Assembly: GCA_947069175.1 (NCBI GenBank)
Contig: CAMTDV010000012.1
Coordinates: 35,186,341 to 35,250,340, forward strand
DNA: 64,000 nt
Reading direction: 5' to 3'
DNA from: Scalesia atractyloides
Taxonomy: Eukaryota; Streptophyta; Magnoliopsida; Asterales; Asteraceae
Shown here: positions 11,253 through 22,431 of the stretch, piece by piece
Layout: every line of letters starts with the position of its first letter
Numbering within the stretch: position 1 is the first letter of the stretch
Notes under the pieces: model-generated
What the model was told of the DNA's origin: nothing
What the model saw: only the letters and a program-made list of their open reading frames with translations
Database searches by the model: none
Program-made: the position numbers and the translations under genes

Positions 11253-13495
11253 TATAACGTTCGGTATATTTTGTTCTTTTTTATTCTAAGTATAATTTGT
11301 ACATTCTTCAATTTCTTTTAAATTCGAGACTTGATCATAATGAAAATTGTATTTTATATTATTTTTGCGTAATTATACTTGCATAATACGTAACCATTCA
11401 TGAATACGCATTTTTTAATTCAAAACCAAGTTATACATAAAGATTATATTTCTCTTTGGAACGTTATTCATACGTCTTTCTTTATTATATATGCTTACAT
11501 ACACCTTAAAACTCTAAAGACATGCTTAGTACATGTTTTGAACACCAAATGGCCAACCAAATTACCACAAGGACAAAGGATTTTATTTCATTTTCTGAGA
11601 GTCCTTGCGGACCGTATAGACCCCCTTGCGGTCCGCAAGGGGTCCATCTGACAACAGAATATGAGAATTTTGTTGTATTTTGAACTCTCATTTCTTTTAA
11701 CTCCAAACCACCTTCATTAAAATCCCAACTACTTATTCCTCTTATAAATATACGCCTCTAAAACTTTCTAAACATTTTCACTACCTCCAAATCACTCTCT
11801 AGCACTCTATAATCTTCCACTTTTGCAACTTTGGGCAGAAAGTTCAAGAACCAAAATAGTGAGTTTTTGTCTTTCTTCTTGTTTTTCTTCTTCCCTACAC
11901 TTGTAAAACCTCTAGGAGTACTACCACTTGGTTACTAAGGTAAACAAAGATGGTAAATGACCATATTTGAGGTCCAAGTTGGGATGTTTAGTAAGCTTTT
12001 TATACTTGTTTGTCGTAACTTTGTTCTTGGAACTCTTACATACCAAAACAAGTCATCAACAAGCTTCTATGTTGAGGGGCTTGTGTTAAGGTTCGATTCC
12101 GAAAACTTGAGGTTCATATACCTCCATTTCTTGACCTTGTAACTTAGCAAGTAACCCACAAACAACAAAGTGAGTGAAACCACACCAAGTCTCTAATCAC
12201 GCAATGTTGAAAGTACTCGTGTAGAGTATGAATGGTGTTGTTGTGGACCTTGGTTCTACAACTAAACTTCCACCATCCCTCTCTTGGTTACTTAGAAATA
12301 GATAGTTTACTTATGCATTTCCTTTACTTGTATTCATGACCATCTGAATCTGATTTTGTGCAATGGTGAAACTCTTGAGGTTAGTGGATTTCCCTACCTC
12401 TAATGCTTGACAAATACTATACTATACATATAATGAATCATATATAATCCCTATTCCAAAAAGTAAACCATACTATCCACCAATCCATGGTTGAATGTGA
12501 TTGTTAAGGTGTTAATTGTCTTAGTCTTAGATTTCTTATTTTTAGACATGAGTGTTTAACACTCATGAAAAACACATACTAATAATAGTGTCCAAATAAG
12601 TGTCTAAGCAAGATATGTTTTAAGTATTTTTATATTCATAGATTTTGTTTACTTTCCAATCCCCAAATTCTCATACTCATACACCTTTGTTACCTTTTAG
12701 GGTAACTTTGGTGATTCCATCATTCAAACCACTCACTCGCATTTTGTAGAAATTGTTCGCAAAATGTGAGTTCATACTAGAGCCTTTTACATTTTAAACA
12801 TTATTTGGGTTGCAACATGTATCCATACTACACAAACTCACATATACAAACAAACTTATTCAAACACTCAATCCTTAAACATGCTTATTTGTTATGCTAA
12901 TTGTGAATACATGCTAGATTATTCTTATGCTTAGCTATCTATCATTAACCTTGCAAGCATCCCTTACCATGTATAGCACTATATGATTCGCACACCACCC
13001 GGTTTGTGGGTCATTGTTAAGTTATTCTTTACAACCTTATTTGTTTCACTCATAATAAGCACGCTAGTGCCAAACTTTGGATTGATTCTTAGCTATTGCA
13101 TGCTATTATAATACATGATTTAGTATGCTATAAACATGTAGATTTGAGACTCATTTTTACTTATGTTATGTAACAAAACTAGCATGCCCACCTACATATC
13201 TTTATGTTGACGGATATTTTATACATGTTACAGGAAATGTTTGATGATGCTATCACAAGAAAACTACTTAAGGTGGATTTAGATACTCACCAAATTTACT
13301 TATGCATTTGATGTTTTAGTTATAAAATTTCCAATTGTTGTACTTCTTTTCTTTAAACAATGCAATGTTTGATTCGATGATATGGAAATGAAATTTTGAA
13401 TTTTAATATATTATCACAATGTAGTGTTATGATGTCTTTGAGCAATTTATTACGTGTCACCTTGATGTTTCTGTCATTGGTTGGAGTGTGACAGA
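11253..13495 (+). mobile_element. Solo LTR, chromovirus/Tekay-like, inserted in the left arm
   Basis: The insert interrupts sequence that is continuous in the right arm (near 16,283). It begins TATAACGTTCGG, probably a mutated TGTAACG, and ends GTGTGACA at 13,486-13,493 like the LTRs at 36,390 and 53,331. The short word ACCCC lies on both sides (11,248-11,252 and about 13,496-13,500), fitting a 5-bp target duplication. Inside are a GC-rich palindrome (CTTGCGGTCCGCAAGG near 11,625) and a TATA box (CTTATAAATA, 11,741-11,750). The length of 2.24 kb fits the long LTRs of this lineage. No internal coding region is present, so it is a solo LTR or a one-LTR remnant. Confidence 0.6.
11741..11750 (+). 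promoter_or_regulatory. TATA box of the solo LTR
   Basis: CTTATAAATA about 490 bp into the LTR, followed by an A/C/T-rich leader, at a place comparable to the TATA boxes of the two gypsy LTRs further right. Confidence 0.45.
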
Positions 13496-13500
13496 ACCCC

Positions 13501-14045
13501 CCCCCCACACACACACACACTGTGACTACCCTTAGGCATAAGAATTAGGTGTCCTATTAAACTTAGATCTTAGGATCTCTAGTCAACTAAGTTAGGTTTC
13601 CTTCATACATCCTCTTCCATGGGCTTTAGTCTCATTGCACAACTTGATCTCTGATCAATCCTCGAGTTATTGGATCCATAACATTATCTTTAACTTTCTC
13701 AAGTCACTACACATAATTTTGCAATTAAGATCAGTTGTCATGATGTGTTCTTAACTCGTAAGTTAAGGTTGCCTATTGTAAACTTCTAAGACTATAACAA
13801 TAGTCTCAATCTGAATCTAGTTATCATATTTGTCTTTGGATGATACACTTATCATTTAATGAAAACACATCTCCATTATGCATTATGACATTTGTGTCCT
13901 CCACTTAGTCATGTTTGCAATGTTAGATTGGATTAGAAAAATCCTAATTGCTAAACTTTTCAAATTCAATTTCAAGACACTCCCACATTTATGTTATTGA
14001 ATAACATCTAGATGGGAAAATAAAAGGTTTTCCCTTTCTTCACAG
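13501..14045 (-). repeat. Left arm, part 2, of a large inverted duplication
   Basis: Read on the minus strand, this block matches 15,765-16,285. Shared words include CCAATCTAACATTGCAAA, GCATAATGGAGATGTGTTTTC, AAACTTAGTTGACT and CATATGCCTAAGGGT-like ends. The outer edge is now a C-run plus CA repeat (13,497-13,521) at the solo-LTR junction. No coding potential was seen. Confidence 0.65.
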
Positions 14046-15764
14046 GTTTAAGAAAACATCTCACAAAAGAATTTGGTTGTTTCTTAAATGGCTCATCCCC
14101 CACATTTCTTTCCATTTAATCAATATTTGTGTAACTTCACTTATGAAATGGGGAAATTGTACTTTACAAGTGCATGGAGTCTTATTGAGGGAGTACCTCA
14201 AGACATGCTGTGGGGCAATATCGTTGAGAAGATTTCGGTCAGATTATAAAGTATTGAAGATAAAAGCACTTTGGTATTTGATGTCTACATATCGTCTATG
14301 CTTCCGTTTAAATTTCAAAAGTGTTTGGCACTTACGATTTAGTTTCCAATGTATTATATTGTTTTGTGTTCAATATCTTCGAATAACACATGCAATTTCA
14401 AAGAAATAAATTACTAATGTTTGTGACGTATAAATTATTTTTGTGAAAAGTAATTATAACGTCAACTATATATTGTTTAAAAGAATATGGTTTTAAATGG
14501 ATAGTACATGAAAATATTTGGACATAAACAACTTGAGAGTTGTTCCATTGACTAAGAGTCAAAGATGAAATATCAAATGTATAACCAGATCATGAGAGAT
14601 TAATGAAAGAACTTACTGAGTGTATTGAGATGAAATACACAAATGAGATTCATGTCGACATAATTCATTAGAAGCCATTGAAAAATTCACAAGTGTGAAT
14701 TCTAGCATATGAAAGAGAAAATACTATATGTTACTTTATACGTTTAATAAATCTTGCGAGATTTGTTCCGACTGACCTATACGTAGATGCGTCTACCACT
14801 TGTTTATTATTAGAACTATATGGAGATTTTACCTTCATTTGGGAGAGCATCCTAAATATATATATCTCCTAATGAATAACAATAGATGTGTGCAAATAAC
14901 TTATAGAAAAATTATGAATGCAATGTTGTTGAGTGTCGATCTAGTTGACTTTATCTCACACATAATAGTGATTATAGATGAGGAACATTCATCTTATTGG
15001 TGATGAATGTGTTCACCAAGTGACTTGGATTAAAACTTATATTTAAGTCCTTATGAGTCAATGGTAAAGCGTTGGAGATCAAAAGTAAACAAGTTATGTT
15101 CCTAAATTGAATGATAAAATTTAGCTATGTGCTATATACAATAATTTGTGAGACCTTCCAAAATATTGATGTTTTAGGATTATGAATAAGTCTCATTTTT
15201 TTGTCTTAACAAAATATGAATGTTGCAAAGTGATATTATTATATCATTAGGGTTGTGAAGAATCAGAATGATGCATCTTCTGTTCACAAGCTAAAGTATT
15301 GTAGTCTAATGCATGCTAGACTAGTACTTGGTTAATTATGGGTCTTGACGCAGACTAATTAACTCTTAAACATTCAAATGTGTATGAACACAAAAAGAAT
15401 TTGTGTATAGACAAAGTTGAGGAAGAATTTTCATTCATTATAAGGAAAAGACATGTAACTTTTGAAGAGTCTGTTCAAAAAGCTAATAAGGAGAACTCAT
15501 TGTCTAGGCTTATTCTAGATGTTAAATTAAAATTATTCTAAGTTTGTGACAAACTTATGACAATGGTATGTGTTGCTTTGGTCACCTCGGAAGCTTATGT
15601 AAGCTAATGCAATATGAGTTGAATTCACTTATACAATGAGTTTGATCTTCTTCAATCATATGTGTAAAAATGTCGTCATAAGTAAAGTTACGGAAATGTT
15701 GATCAAATGGCAAGAAATGTGGGGGAGGATCCATTAAAGAAACAACCTTATAAGGTTATGTAGA
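14046..15764. other. Spacer of the inverted duplication, with one coding-like stretch
   Basis: A plus-strand stretch from ATG 14,088 to TAG 14,342 reads like protein (words EMGKLYFTSAWSLIEGV and GNIVEKISV) with one internal TAA at about 14,247. I do not recognise the family. The remainder is AT-rich and full of stops; it may be decayed retroelement coding sequence, but no RT or integrase motif could be found. A purine-rich GTGGGGGAGGATCC lies at 15,718-15,733, just before the right arm. Confidence 0.4.
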
Positions 15765-17397
15765 AATGGTTCTCATTACCCCACATGGATGTTATCCAAT
15801 AGCACTTAAACGTGGGGTGTCTTGTATTTGTACCATAATATTTTGGCAATAAAGATTTTGTAATCCAATCTAACATTGCAAATAGACGACTAAGTCGAGG
15901 ACACAAAGGTCGTAGTGCATAATGGAGATGTGTTTTCCTTAAATGATAAATGTATCATTCTAAGACAAATATTGTCACCTGATTCAGGTGGCCTCTGAGG
16001 TTATAGTCTTAGAAGTTGCCAACAGGCAATGTTAACCTTCGAGTTACAAACACAATCATAACAATTGATCTCAACTGGAAATTTATCTTCAATGACTTGT
16101 CAAAATCAAATATAATATTATGGATCCAACAACCTGAGGGTTTATTAGAGATCAAGTTGTGGAATAAGACTAAAGCCCATGGAAAAAGGGTGTGTGAAGG
16201 AAACCAAACTTAGTTGACTGGAGATCCCAAGATCTAAGTTTAGTAGGATAACGAATTCATATGCCTAAGGGTGGTCCCTGTGGGGGCATAGCTAATATGC
16301 ATAAGCTAGTATATATGGTTATATATACTCTCTGAACAATAAAGGGTGTTTAAATATGTCCTAGTTCATTCCTATGAAATTTAGTGACAAATTTTGAGAC
16401 TAAGCATATTATGTGGTAAATGATTTTACGCAATCATGGTAACCACGATGCTTTTAATGATTTAAGAAGAATCACCTATGTTAGAGAGAAGTGGAGTCGC
16501 TTTGAATGGAATTGAGGGTACAATTCCTAGAGCTCTCGCAGAACCCAGGAAAGTGTTCCACGACCATTATTGGACACGACTATGAGGGGATGACCCGGCT
16601 AAGGAGAGTATTGTGTAAAGTGTATTGTCATCTACACAAATGGGGGTTTGTTCAAGGACAACGTCTACAAATCGCTAAAAGGCTAAGTATGCTTCACAAT
16701 GAAAGTTCAAAGGGAACACCTACTTATCCACCAATACTCAACTGTCAAGGTTGCATTGGAAATTGGAAATTTAGTGTGTTTTGATCAATTTCCATTCATG
16801 TGGGGGATTGTTGTAAATTTTTAAAATGTGATGACTGGAAATTTACATATAGTGACAAACTCTTGAGTAGAGTTATTTATGTCACTTGTTTAGTTTTATA
16901 TTAGAATAATAAACTCTTCATGTGGTGTATTGATGATAACTCTTGAGTAGAGTTTCTTTTATAACAATTGATTAGAGATTTTATGGCAAAATTAAGTCTC
17001 TAATTATGTTGGACTTTTCACCACCCATGGCTCTTGCGTACATAGTAGGCTATGTGCCTCTTTTGATGTGGTTAGAAAAAATATAAATAAAAAGATACAC
17101 GAAAGAGAGATGTATGCATGAAGAGTCCTTGGAGAAGAAGTACTTGTTAACCCATATGTTGGAAACATATAGAGATAAGTTTCTCTACACAATTCAACTA
17201 TATTTCTATTCTTAGTTTTCAAAAGGTCTAACACTATGATTTCACCCGGTGTAACCTCAGGCGTGTGGTCTTCTCTGGAAGTATAGACTACTTCGACTGT
17301 TGTACCCTGGGAGACAGACGCGTTGTCTTTAGTAGAGACGTTAAATCTGTTTTAAGGGAAGCGTGTTGAACACGTGCCTCAGCCACAACCGCCAACA
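15765..17397 (+). mobile_element. Right arm of the inverted duplication: retroelement 3' end with polypurine tract and LTR
   Basis: The block holds the counterpart of the left arm without the solo LTR. Near its right end is GTGGGGGAT, a typical polypurine tract, directly followed by an LTR-like segment from 16,809 (TGTTGTAAAT) to 17,397 (CCAACA), 589 bp. Its ends form a TGTTG/CAACA inverted pair, as expected for LTRs. The 16,506-16,784 frame upstream of the tract is open but unrecognised. The LTR-like homology with the left arm carries on about 25 bp past CAACA to a TTGTAG/TTGCAG word, so the right boundary is uncertain. Confidence 0.55.
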
Positions 17398-18009
17398 TTT
17401 ATTTGTTCTTTTTGTAGGAAATTAATGTATAAGAAGACGAGGTTCCAGACCTCGTTGACGCATACACAAAGGAATGAAAACAAAATGGAGTATACAAGAA
17501 GACGCAGTTAAAAGTCTTGTTGAAGACCATAGATTGAATCAACTTAATTACATATGTTGTTTTATACGTTGTATTTGTAAATATTTGTACATGGTACATG
17601 TACTATAATTTCCCAAATATGTAAAGTGAGTCTCTTTACTATTTTATTTATATACTTTTTTTATTAAAAATGGTGACCGATGTCCTACACGCACTCCCCA
17701 ACTTTGGATCTCTGCTCGATTAGCCCCCTAAAATGTTTGTCTTTTCCTTTTTCTCTTTATTCATGTGAATGGTGAAATATAACCTCCGGAAACTTATTCG
17801 AATAAATTATTGATTACTTTCAGCTGCAAATTTGGTATTAACCACATAAATATCTAAGAAAAACATTGAGATGCAATTAGTTAATTTAACCTAATGATCG
17901 ACTTGATCTAAGTAGTGACCAACCACTTGTTAGATGTTAAGGGTGACGTGGCTCATAGGTTTTAATAAATTAAGACTTCATAAATAAATCAAAGGGTAGT
18001 TAATTACTA
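17398..18009. other. Flank between copia-like LTR and Tat LTR; no gene recognised
   Basis: AT-rich DNA with no motif. It is repeated almost exactly at 20,837-21,447 as part of the tandem duplication. It ends in TTACTA, the word that became the Tat target duplication. Confidence 0.55.
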
Positions 18010-18640
18010 TTGCTACAACAAATATAAGACCAAGGATAGTGACTGGGTGGGTTAGGCAAAAGCGTTCAAGGGTTCCGGTTTGCCTAACATTGGTCATGGG
18101 GTCCTTCCATGTTTACAACATGTGGAGAGAGATCACCGTTGATGGTTATTCACTTTTGGATTCGGGATTGAGAAATACTCAACCCAGAAGGTTAGTATCA
18201 AATGTGATGATATAATGTTAAGTGAAGAATAGAACAAGCATAGTGTAAGTTCTAGAGAGGGAGGAGTAAGATCAGAGATCAAAAGTGATCTTCCCTGATC
18301 TGGTGTCCTTCCTGAATGACAAGGGGATGTGCTTTATAGGGAAGGTATTCCCTATAAGAAGAAACCTTTGACTGATGATCCCTGGTTGTAGTGGCGGGCT
18401 TGCCATTTTTGGTAGGTTGAAGGGTTTGGACCTGCGGGTAAAAGGGTGTGTTCTTGCACATGCTCTGTTGCGGTTGTGTATGAGAGTGTACACGTAAAGT
18501 GTTGATGTGACAAGGCACTGTTCTCGTTCCTTTTGCCGTTCACGACATCTTGTTGATTTTCAACCCTTTTGCCTTTCAACCCTTTAAGCTATATTGTGCT
18601 TAAGTCATTTTATTAATTCTTGATCTACCCACCTCATCAG
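18010..18640 (-). mobile_element. Duplicated Tat 3' LTR (unit 1)
   Basis: A 631-bp copy of the LTR at 21,448-22,076, arising from the tandem duplication rather than from a separate insertion: its flanks are the same in both units. The adjoining polypurine tract (minus strand CTTGGGGGGC) lies at 18,641-18,650. Confidence 0.8.
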
Positions 18641-18995
18641 CCCCCCAAGTCAGAGGTGTTTGAGGTGTAAGCACAAAGGCTTCTGATTTTTGCACAACGT
18701 GTTGTTTGGTAAAAGGCTTTAAGGCTTGAAGGGTTCAAAGCTTTGCCTTGTGGGCGGCGAAAAAGCCGGATTTTAAATTTTGAAAGGACTGTTGATGGGA
18801 CTGATTGGATGGTTTTTCTGCATGCAGCAGTTTCTGTTATCCCAATAGGTAATTATAACCGTCCTTTTATAATATAACTCCTTACTAAATTGATTTTTCA
18901 TATCTTCCTCCATTAATCCACAGGATTATTGCAATGTTCCTTTCTCCCAGGTTAGTCTTCTTCTTGCCCTTCTTGCTTTTTCTTGATCATCGCTC

Positions 18996-19737
18996 ATGGG
19001 TGCTCGAAAGGATTTAGCCGTTAGTTTTTCCCGTCTTACACAAGAGGAAGTTGAGGCCTTTTGCCTTCAATGGGGTATTGATTTCGGTTTAATCCGGTTG
19101 CTCTGGGTTTGGATAAATCATGGATCAGTATCATGCCAGTTCTATGGCCTTGTACTATTGCCATTTTGAGTTTTCCAATGATTCTTATCCGTTTTCTACT
19201 TTTGTGCTAAATGTTTTAGAGTATACCGTGTCTCTTTTGGGCAATTACATCCCCAAGGGCTCGCTAGGGTTTTACACTTTGAAATTTTGTGTCGAGCGTC
19301 AGGGTTTGATCGTCGTTGCTATCCTTTCGCCGTTTTTTCCGCTTGGCTAAAAACGATGATTGGTTTACGTTTGAGACGTCTCAAATCGATACTTGTTTAG
19401 TTTCGTCTATGGTGACTACGCTTGGTTCTTGGAAAGATCAGTTTTATTGGGTTTCTGAATCGATTGTTCCGTTCAGAATGGTTTAGAGACATCCGGATGC
19501 GATTCTTAATGAGTTGGAACCGACGGAATCTGAGTTGAATAGTTGTTTTTAAAGTCTATCCGCGCATGTCCTTCATGGCTTCGTCCCTTTCCTGAACACG
19601 TGTTGGTGCTTCTGGGTATTAGCAAATTGTGGGATAAAGTGGATCGAGACCCTTTACTTATGAGGGATGGGCGGGGTAACCGTTTTTTCTTTGTGCATCT
19701 GTTTGCTTTTTTCTTATGTTGTTATTTATACCCTAAT
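18996..19737 (+). pseudogene. Truncated duplicate of the Tat antisense ORF (N-terminal part)
   Basis: It starts MGARKDLAVSFSRLTQEEVE and follows the first exon of the ORF at 22,432. A one-base shift near 19,089 breaks the frame, further stops follow, and the copy ends inside the intron at the tandem-duplication junction. At the first ~20 codons this copy keeps a better frame than unit 2. It cannot make the full protein. Confidence 0.7.
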
Positions 19738-20247
19738 ATGCATAAGCTAGTATATATGGTTATATATCTCCCCGAACGATAAAGGGTGTTTAATATGTCC
19801 TAGTTCATTCCTATGAAATTCAGTGACAAATTTTGAGGCTAAGCATATTATGTGGTAAATGATTTTACGCAATCATGGTAACCACGATGCTTTTAATGAC
19901 TTAAGAAGAATCACCTATGTTAGAGAGAAGTGGAGTCGCTTTGAATGGAATTGAGGGCACAATTCCTAGAGCTCTCGCAGAACCCAGGAAAGTGTTCCAC
20001 GACCATTATTGGACACGACTATGAGGGATGACCCAGCTAAGGAGAGTATTGTGTAAAGTGTATTGTCGTCTACACAAATGGGGGTTTGTTCAAGGAAAAC
20101 ATCTACAAACCGCTAAAAGGCTAAGTATGCTTCACAATGGAAAGTTCAAAAGGAACACCTACTTATCCACCAATACTCAAATGTCAAGGTTGCATTGGAA
20201 ATTGGAAATTTAGTGTGTGTTGATCAATTTCTATTCATGTGGGGGAT

Positions 20248-20836
20248 TGTTGTAAATTTTTAAAATGTGATGACTGGAAATTTACATATAGTGACAAACT
20301 CTTGAGTAGAGTTATTTATGTCACTTGTTTAGTTTTATATTACAATAATAAACTCTTCATGTGGTGTATTGATGATAACTCTTGAGTAGAGTTTCTTTTA
20401 TAACAATTGATTAGAGATTTTATGGAAAAACTAAGTCTCTAATTATGTTGGACTTTTCACCACCCATGGCTCTTGCGTACATAGTAGGCTATGTGCCTCT
20501 TTTGATGTGGTTAGAAAAAATATAAATAAAAAGATACAAGAAAGAGAGATGTATGCATGAAGAGTCCTTGGAGAATAAGTACTTGATAACCCATATGTTG
20601 AGAACATATAGAGATAAGTTTCTCTACACGATTCAACTATATTTCTATTCTTAGTTTTCAAAAGGTCTAACACTATGATTTCACCCGGTGTAACCTCAGG
20701 CGTGTGGTCTTCTCTGGAAGTATAGACTGCTTCGACTGTTGTACCCTGGGAGACAGACGCGTTGTCTTTAGTAGAGACGTTAAATCTGTTTTAAGGGAAG
20801 CGTGTTGAACACGTGCCTCAGCCACAACCGCCAACA
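20248..20836 (+). mobile_element. Second copy of the copia-like LTR (unit 2)
   Basis: The same 589-bp TGTTG...CAACA segment as 16,809-17,397, again preceded by GTGGGGGAT. It was generated by the tandem duplication. It has no independent target duplication. Confidence 0.6.
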
Positions 20837-21447
20837 TTTATTTATTCTTTTTGTAGGAAATTAATGTATAAGAAGACGAGGTTCCAGACCTCGTTGAAGC
20901 ATACACAAAGGAATGAAAACAAAACGGAGTATACAAGAAGACGCAGTTAAAAGTCTTGTTGAAGACCATAGATTGAATCAACTTAATTACATATGTTGTT
21001 TTATACGTTGTATTTGTAAGTATTTGTACATGGTACATGTACTATAATTTCCCAAATATGTAAAGTGAGTCTCTTTACTATTTTATTTATATACTTTTTT
21101 ATTAAAAATGGTGACCGATGTCCTACACGCACTCCCCAACTTTGGATCTCTGCTCGATTAGCCCCTAAAATGTTTGTCTTTTCCTTTTTCTCTTTATTCA
21201 TGTGAATGGTGAAATATAACCTCCCGGAAACTTATTCGAATAAATTATTGATTACTTTCAGCTGCAAATTTGGTGTTAACCACATAAATATCTAAGAAAA
21301 ACATTGAGATGCAATTAGTTAATTTAACCTACCGATCGACTTGATCTAAGTAGTGACCAACCACTTCTTAGATGTTAAGGGTGACGTGGCTCATAGGTTT
21401 TAATAAATTAAGACTTCATAAATAAATCAAAGGGTAGTTAATTACTA

Positions 21448-22076
21448 TTGCTACAAAAAAAATATAAGACCAAGGATAGTGACTGGGTGGGTTAGGCAAA
21501 AGCGTTCAAGGGTTCCGGTTTGCCTAACATTGGTCATGGGTCCTTCCATGTTTACAACATGTGGAGAGAGATCACCGTTGATGGTTATTCACTTTTGGAT
21601 TTGGGATTGAGAAATACTCAACCCAGAAGGTTAGTATCAAATGTGATGATATAATGTTAAGTGAAGAATAGAACAAGCATAGTGTAAGTTCTAGAGAGGG
21701 AGGAGTAAGATCAGAGATCAAAAGTGATCTTCCCTGATCTGGTGTCCTTCCTGAATGACAAGGGGATGTGCTTTATAGGGAATGTATTCCCTATAAGAAG
21801 AATACCTTTGACTGATGATCCTGGTTGAAGTGGCGGGCTTGCCATTTTTGGTAGGTTGAAGGGTTTGGACCTGCGGGTAAAAGGTGTGCTCTTGCACATG
21901 CTCTGTTGCGGTTGTGTAGGAGAGTGTACACGTAAAGTGTTGATATGACAAGCACTGTTCTCGTTCCTTTGCCGTTCACGACATCTTGTTGATTTTCAAC
22001 CCTTTTGCCTTTCAACCCTTTAAGCTATATTGTGCTTAAGTCATTTTATTAATTCTTGATCTACCCACGTCATCAG
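21448..22076 (-). mobile_element. Tat element 3' LTR
   Basis: 629 bp. In element direction it begins TGATGACGTGGG, immediately after the polypurine tract CTTGGGGGGC (22,077-22,086), and ends TTGTAGCAA. It matches 30,471-31,101 along its length, with more differences than between the two tandem copies. Confidence 0.85.
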
Positions 22077-22431
22077 CCCCCCAAGTCAGAGGTGTTTGAG
22101 GTGTAAGCTCAAAGGCTTCTGACTTTTGCACAACGTTTTGTTTGGTAAAAGGCTTCAAGGCTTGAAGGGTTCAAAGCTTTGCCTTTCGGGCGGCGAAAAA
22201 GCCGGATTTTAAATTTTGAAAGGACTGTTGATGGGAATGATTGGATGGTTTTTCTGCATGTAGCAGTTTCTGTTAGCCCAATAGGTAATTATAACCGTCC
22301 TTTTATAATATAACTCCTTACTAAATTGATTTTTCATATCTTCCTCCATTAATCCACAGGATTATTGCAATGTTCCTTTCTCCCAGGTTAGTCTTCTTCT
22401 TGCCCTTCTTGCTTTTTCTTGATCATCGCTC

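Noticed and set aside
18010..18640. Reading this LTR as an independent solo LTR
   Set aside because: Its flanks are the same as those of 21,448-22,076 over more than 1.7 kb, so it arose by tandem duplication.
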